Assembly: GCA_019454205.1 (NCBI GenBank)
Contig: CP075369.1
Location: 186,001-250,000 of the forward strand
Reading direction: 5' to 3'
DNA length: 64,000 nucleotides
Source of the DNA: Xanthobacteraceae bacterium
Lineage (GTDB): Bacteria; Pseudomonadota; Alphaproteobacteria; Rhizobiales; Xanthobacteraceae
This document shows positions 60,497-64,000 of this stretch, in pieces; the stretch's first letter is position 1, and the number at the start of each line of letters is the position of its first letter. Both the position numbers and the translations under genes were made by a program. Below the pieces are notes generated by a model. It worked only from the letters and a program-made list of their open reading frames with translations. It ran no database searches and was not told the DNA's origin.

Positions 60497-62287
60497 ATGC
60501 CGACTTACAAAGCGCCTGTCCAAGACACCATGTTCCTGCTGCGCGACGTCTTCAATATCGCGCGCTACGACAATCTCCCCGGCTTTGCCGATGCCACGCC
60601 CGATACGGTCGAGGCGATTCTCTCCGAAGGCGGGAAGTTCTGCGAGGAGGTGCTCGCTCCGCTCAATCAGGTTGGCGATCGCGAAGGCTGCAAGCGCGCG
60701 GCCGATGGCTCGGTGACGACGCCGAAGGGCTTCAAGGAAGCCTACAGGCAGATGGCCGAAGGCGGCTGGATCGGCCTTTCGTCGGACGAGAAATACGGCG
60801 GGCAGGGCCTGCCGTTTGTGATCGGCGCGGCGATGAACGAATATCTGTCGAGCGCCAACATGGCGTTCTCGATGTATCCCGGCCTGACGCTCGGCGCGGT
60901 GCGCGCGCTGCGCACCCACGGCAGCGAGGAACTGCGCAACACGTATCTTCCGAAGATGATCGGCGGTCAGTGGACCGGCACGATGAACCTGACCGAGCCG
61001 CATTGCGGCACCGATCTCGGCCTCATCAAGACCAAGGCCGCGAAGCAGACGGACGGCTCCTACAAGATCACCGGCACCAAGATTTTCATTTCCGCCGGCG
61101 AGCACGACATGTCGGAGAACATCGTGCATCTCGTGCTTGCGCGCATCGAAGGCGCGCCGGAAGGCGTGAAGGGCATCTCGCTCTTTGTCGTGCCGAAGTT
61201 CATCCCCACAAAGGATGGCGGCGTCGGCGAGCGCAATGCGCTGATCTGCGGCTCCATCGAACACAAGATGGGCATTCACGGTAACTCCACCTGCGTCATG
61301 AACTATGACGGCGCGACCGGCTGGCTGGTCGGCGAGGAAAACCGCGGCCTGCCTGCGATGTTCGTGATGATGAACGACGCGCGTCTCGGCGTCGGCATTC
61401 AGGGCCTCGCGCAGGGCGAAGTCGCCTACCAGAACGCGGTCACCTACGCGAAGGACCGCTTGCAGGGCCGCTCCATCGCCGGCGTGAAGAACCCGGAAAA
61501 GCCGGCCGATCCGATCATCGTCCACCCCGATATTCGCCGGAACCTGATGACGATGCGGGCGGTCAACGAAGGCGGCCGCGCGCTGATGATCTGGATTGCG
61601 TTGCAGGCGGACCTGCTCTCGCGCTCGCCGGACGAGAAAACCCGCCAGATCGCCGACGATTACATGGGCATCCTGACGCCGATCCTGAAAGGCGTGATGA
61701 CCGATCTCGGCTTCCAGAATACCGTGATGGCGCAGCAGGTATTCGGCGGCCACGGTTACATCGCCGAACACGGCATGGAACAGTTCGTGCGCGATGCGCG
61801 CATCGCCATGATCTACGAAGGCGCGAACGGCATCCAGGCGCTCGACCTGGTCGGCCGCAAGCTGCCGAAGGATGGCGGCCGCGCGATCACCGCGTTCTTC
61901 AACGAAGTCTCGGCTTTCGTGAAGGAAAACGAAGCCGACGAGAAGATGAAATCCTTCGTCGCGCCGCTCGGCGAATCCCTGAAGCACCTGCAGGGCGCGA
62001 CCATGTGGTTCATGCAGAATGCAATGAAGCGGCCCGACAACGCTGGTGCAGGCTCCTACGATTACATGCACCTCTTCGGGCTGGTGGCACTGGGTTACAT
62101 GTGGGCGCAGATGGCGAAGGCCGCGCTCGCAAAGAAGAACGGCAACGGCTCCGCGCCTGCGATGGATGCGAAGCTGATGACCGCGAAGTTCTTCGTCGAA
62201 CGCATGTTGCCGGAAACGGGCGCGCACTTGAAGCGCATCCAGTCCGGCGCCGACAATCTTATGGATATGCCCGCGGAAGCGTTCTGA
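60497..62287 (+). CDS. Acyl-CoA dehydrogenase
   Basis: A 596-residue FAD enzyme of fatty-acid beta-oxidation (FadE-type, long form with extra C-terminal domain). It has NLTEPHCGTDLGLIKTKA for FAD, KMGIHGNSTCVMNYD, and catalytic Glu441 in IYEGANGIQALD. The chain length preference is not inferable. First gene of the MerR-controlled set. Confidence 0.95.
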   Translation: MPTYKAPVQDTMFLLRDVFNIARYDNLPGFADATPDTVEAILSEGGKFCEEVLAPLNQVGDREGCKRAADGSVTTPKGFKEAYRQMAEGGWIGLSSDEKYGGQGLPFVIGAAMNEYLSSANMAFSMYPGLTLGAVRALRTHGSEELRNTYLPKMIGGQWTGTMNLTEPHCGTDLGLIKTKAAKQTDGSYKITGTKIFISAGEHDMSENIVHLVLARIEGAPEGVKGISLFVVPKFIPTKDGGVGERNALICGSIEHKMGIHGNSTCVMNYDGATGWLVGEENRGLPAMFVMMNDARLGVGIQGLAQGEVAYQNAVTYAKDRLQGRSIAGVKNPEKPADPIIVHPDIRRNLMTMRAVNEGGRALMIWIALQADLLSRSPDEKTRQIADDYMGILTPILKGVMTDLGFQNTVMAQQVFGGHGYIAEHGMEQFVRDARIAMIYEGANGIQALDLVGRKLPKDGGRAITAFFNEVSAFVKENEADEKMKSFVAPLGESLKHLQGATMWFMQNAMKRPDNAGAGSYDYMHLFGLVALGYMWAQMAKAALAKKNGNGSAPAMDAKLMTAKFFVERMLPETGAHLKRIQSGADNLMDMPAEAF

Positions 62288-62314
62288 CGCTTACGCAAAA
62301 AACGGGAGACGCCA

Positions 62315-63523
62315 ATGACCGAAGCCTATGTTTACGATGCAGTCCGCACCCCGCGCGGCCGCGGCAAGAAAGACGGTTCGCTCCACGAAGTCTCGACGCT
62401 TTCGCTCGCGACCACCGCGCTCCGCGCGATCAAGGAGCGCAACAACCTCGACACGCATTTGGTTGACGATGTCGTGCTCGGTTGCGTCGATCCGGTCGGC
62501 GAAGCGGGTTCGGACATTGCGCGCGCTGCGGCGCTCAATGCCGACTACGGCAACCATGTGCCGGGCGTGCAGATCAATCGCTTCTGTGCATCGGGCCTCG
62601 ACGCGGTGAACTTCGCCGCCGCGCAGGTGATGTCCGGCCAGCACGACATGACCATCGGTGGTGGCGTCGAAGCCATGTCGCGCGTCGGTATGGGCGCTTC
62701 CGGCGGCGCGTGGCCGATGGACCCGCAGATCGCGGTGAAGTCTTATTTCATGCCGCAGGGCGTCTCCGCGGACCTGATCGCGACCAAGTACGGCTTCTCG
62801 CGCGACGACGTCGACCAGTATTCGGTCGAGAGCCAGCAGCGCGCGGCGCAGAGCTGGAAGGAAGGCCGCTTCAAGAAGTCGATCGTGCCGGTGAAGGACG
62901 TCAACGGCATCACGATCCTCGATCACGACGAGCACATGCGCCCCACGACGGACATGCAGTCGCTCGCGCAGTTGAAGCCCTCGTTCCCGCAGATGGGTGA
63001 GTTCGGCGGCTTCTCCGCCGTCGCCATCCAGGCGCATCCGGAAGTCGAGGCGATCAACTACGTGCATCACGCCGGCAATTCGTCGGGCATCGTGGACGGC
63101 GCCGCGGCCGTGCTGATCGGTAACAAGGAAGCCGGTGCGAAAGCGGGCCTGAAGCCGCGCGCACGCATCCGCGCGTTCGCGAACATCGGCTCCGAGCCTG
63201 CGATCATGCTCACCGGCCCGGTCGATGTGACCGAAAAGCTGCTCAAGAAGGCGAAGATGTCGGTGAACGACATCGACCTGTTCGAACTGAACGAAGCCTT
63301 CGCTTCCGTTGTGCTGCGCTACATGCAGGCGTTCAACATCCCGCGCGACAAGATCAACGTGAACGGCGGTGCAATCGCCATGGGTCACCCGCTCGGCGCG
63401 ACCGGCGCGATGATCTTCGGCACGGTGCTCGACGAACTGGAGCGCTCCGGAAAATCGACCGCCCTCGTCACGCTGTGCATCGGCGCGGGCATGGGCACCG
63501 CAACCATCATCGAACGCGTTTGA
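62315..63523 (+). CDS. Acetyl-CoA acyltransferase (thiolase)
   Basis: A 402-residue thiolase with the catalytic residues Cys91 (INRFCASGLD), His358 (AMGHPLGATG) and Cys388 (LCIGAGMG). It cleaves 3-ketoacyl-CoA (or condenses acetyl-CoA). It follows the acyl-CoA dehydrogenase by 27 bases and precedes a fadB-like gene, completing a beta-oxidation set. Confidence 0.95.
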   Translation: MTEAYVYDAVRTPRGRGKKDGSLHEVSTLSLATTALRAIKERNNLDTHLVDDVVLGCVDPVGEAGSDIARAAALNADYGNHVPGVQINRFCASGLDAVNFAAAQVMSGQHDMTIGGGVEAMSRVGMGASGGAWPMDPQIAVKSYFMPQGVSADLIATKYGFSRDDVDQYSVESQQRAAQSWKEGRFKKSIVPVKDVNGITILDHDEHMRPTTDMQSLAQLKPSFPQMGEFGGFSAVAIQAHPEVEAINYVHHAGNSSGIVDGAAAVLIGNKEAGAKAGLKPRARIRAFANIGSEPAIMLTGPVDVTEKLLKKAKMSVNDIDLFELNEAFASVVLRYMQAFNIPRDKINVNGGAIAMGHPLGATGAMIFGTVLDELERSGKSTALVTLCIGAGMGTATIIERV

Positions 63524-63566
63524 TCGCGCTTATCCGCGAATAACCGGAAAGCGACGGGAGGAAATT

Positions 63567-64000
63567 ATGGCGTACAAGAATTTCACGGTGGACGTGGACG
63601 GCGACGGCATTGCGCTCGTCACCTGGAATATGCCGGACCGTTCGATGAACGTGTTCTCGGCCGACGTGATGACAGAACTCGGCGACATCGTCGAGAAGCT
63701 CTCGGCCGATGCGAAAGTGAAGGGCGTCGTCGTTACGTCCGGCAAGGACACCTTCTCCGGTGGCGCCGATCTCACCATGCTCGAAACCATGGGCGAGACG
63801 TTCAAGAAGCTGGTGAAGGAAAAGGGCGAAGAGGCCGCGAACAAGTTCCTGCTCGAACAGTCGAGCCAGATGTCGCGCACCTATCGCAAGCTGGAAACCT
63901 CCGGCAAGCCGTGGGTAGCGGCCGTGAACGGCACCGCGATGGGCGGAGCGTTCGAGCTGGCGCTCGCCTGCCATCATCGCGTCGTGAGCGACAATCCGAA
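63567..64000 (+). CDS. FadB-type multifunctional enzyme, N-terminal part (runs off right edge)
   Basis: The first about 144 residues of a protein with the enoyl-CoA hydratase/isomerase N-domain: MAYKNFTVDVDGDGIALV, FSGGADLTMLE for CoA binding, and AVNGTAMGGAFELALACH for the oxyanion hole. A 3-hydroxyacyl-CoA dehydrogenase half is expected beyond the window. Start at ATG 63567 with GGGAGGAAA upstream. Confidence 0.9.
   Translation, partial: MAYKNFTVDVDGDGIALVTWNMPDRSMNVFSADVMTELGDIVEKLSADAKVKGVVVTSGKDTFSGGADLTMLETMGETFKKLVKEKGEEAANKFLLEQSSQMSRTYRKLETSGKPWVAAVNGTAMGGAFELALACHHRVVSDNP

Noticed and set aside
60344..62227. Long minus-strand open frame opposite the acyl-CoA dehydrogenase
   Set aside because: Antisense to a gene with strong catalytic motifs; composition is Arg/His/Ala-rich like other shadow frames.

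Overview
The window is a gene-dense, high-GC chromosomal segment of an alphaproteobacterium. It almost certainly belongs to the Hyphomicrobiales (Rhizobiales), near Bradyrhizobiaceae/Xanthobacteraceae. This rests on gene order and lineage markers: rmuC-def-fmt-truA-dapE...dapD-argB-engB-yidC-rnpA-rpmH, the PhyR/NepR/EcfG general stress system, GcrA, a PodJ-like polarity factor, a SAM-II riboswitch before metZ, class I lysyl-tRNA synthetase and phoR-pstSCAB-phoU-phoB. I saw no transposase, integrase, phage gene, plasmid gene or CRISPR array.

Layout. 1-13.3 kb: translation and lysine/arginine housekeeping (rmuC start, def-fmt-truA, dapE, dapD, argB), small membrane proteins, then the rpmH-rnpA-yidC-engB-argB block with an ABC-F ATPase inserted. 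13.7-17.8 kb: a TVP38-type membrane protein, an orphan histidine kinase, a type III polyketide synthase overlapping an isoprenylcysteine-methyltransferase-like gene (probable alkylpyrone/alkylresorcinol methylation pair), and tRNA-Arg. 17.8-23.4 kb: general stress response island (DUF1236, DUF992, DUF1328, EcfG, NepR, PhyR, CsbD and an HWE histidine kinase) with recognisable EcfG promoters. 23.5-28 kb: exported proteins, a ThDP enzyme and a lysylphosphatidylglycerol-synthase-type membrane protein. 28-34.6 kb: complete phosphate regulon with a triple Pho-box repeat before pstS. 34.6-39.6 kb: gcrA, argD-argF-hslO and apaG. 39.6-42.1 kb: metZ with its SAM-II leader, and dcd.

42.1-46.4 kb: a sulfur cassette (two-cysteine ArsR repressor, DUF4395, two YeeE/YedE half-transporters, a perfect operator palindrome), flanked on both sides by paralogous bacterial voltage-gated sodium channel genes, then tRNA-Gly. 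46.5-56.5 kb: SCO1, a large family-2 glycosyltransferase, an orphan binding protein, lysK, two TauE/SafE exporters (one with a TIGR02186 partner), a LexA/CI-like S24 regulator and pyrD. 56.5-64 kb: the PodJ-like giant, then a MerR regulator and a fatty-acid beta-oxidation operon (acyl-CoA dehydrogenase, thiolase, fadB start) that runs off the right edge.

The most system-like elements are the stress regulon with its own promoters, the polyketide synthase-methyltransferase pair, and the sulfur/persulfide cassette bracketed by two ion channels. Each part belongs to a known family; the channel-sulfur arrangement is the least familiar to me. Functional calls come from motif and neighbourhood recognition by eye, with no database search.
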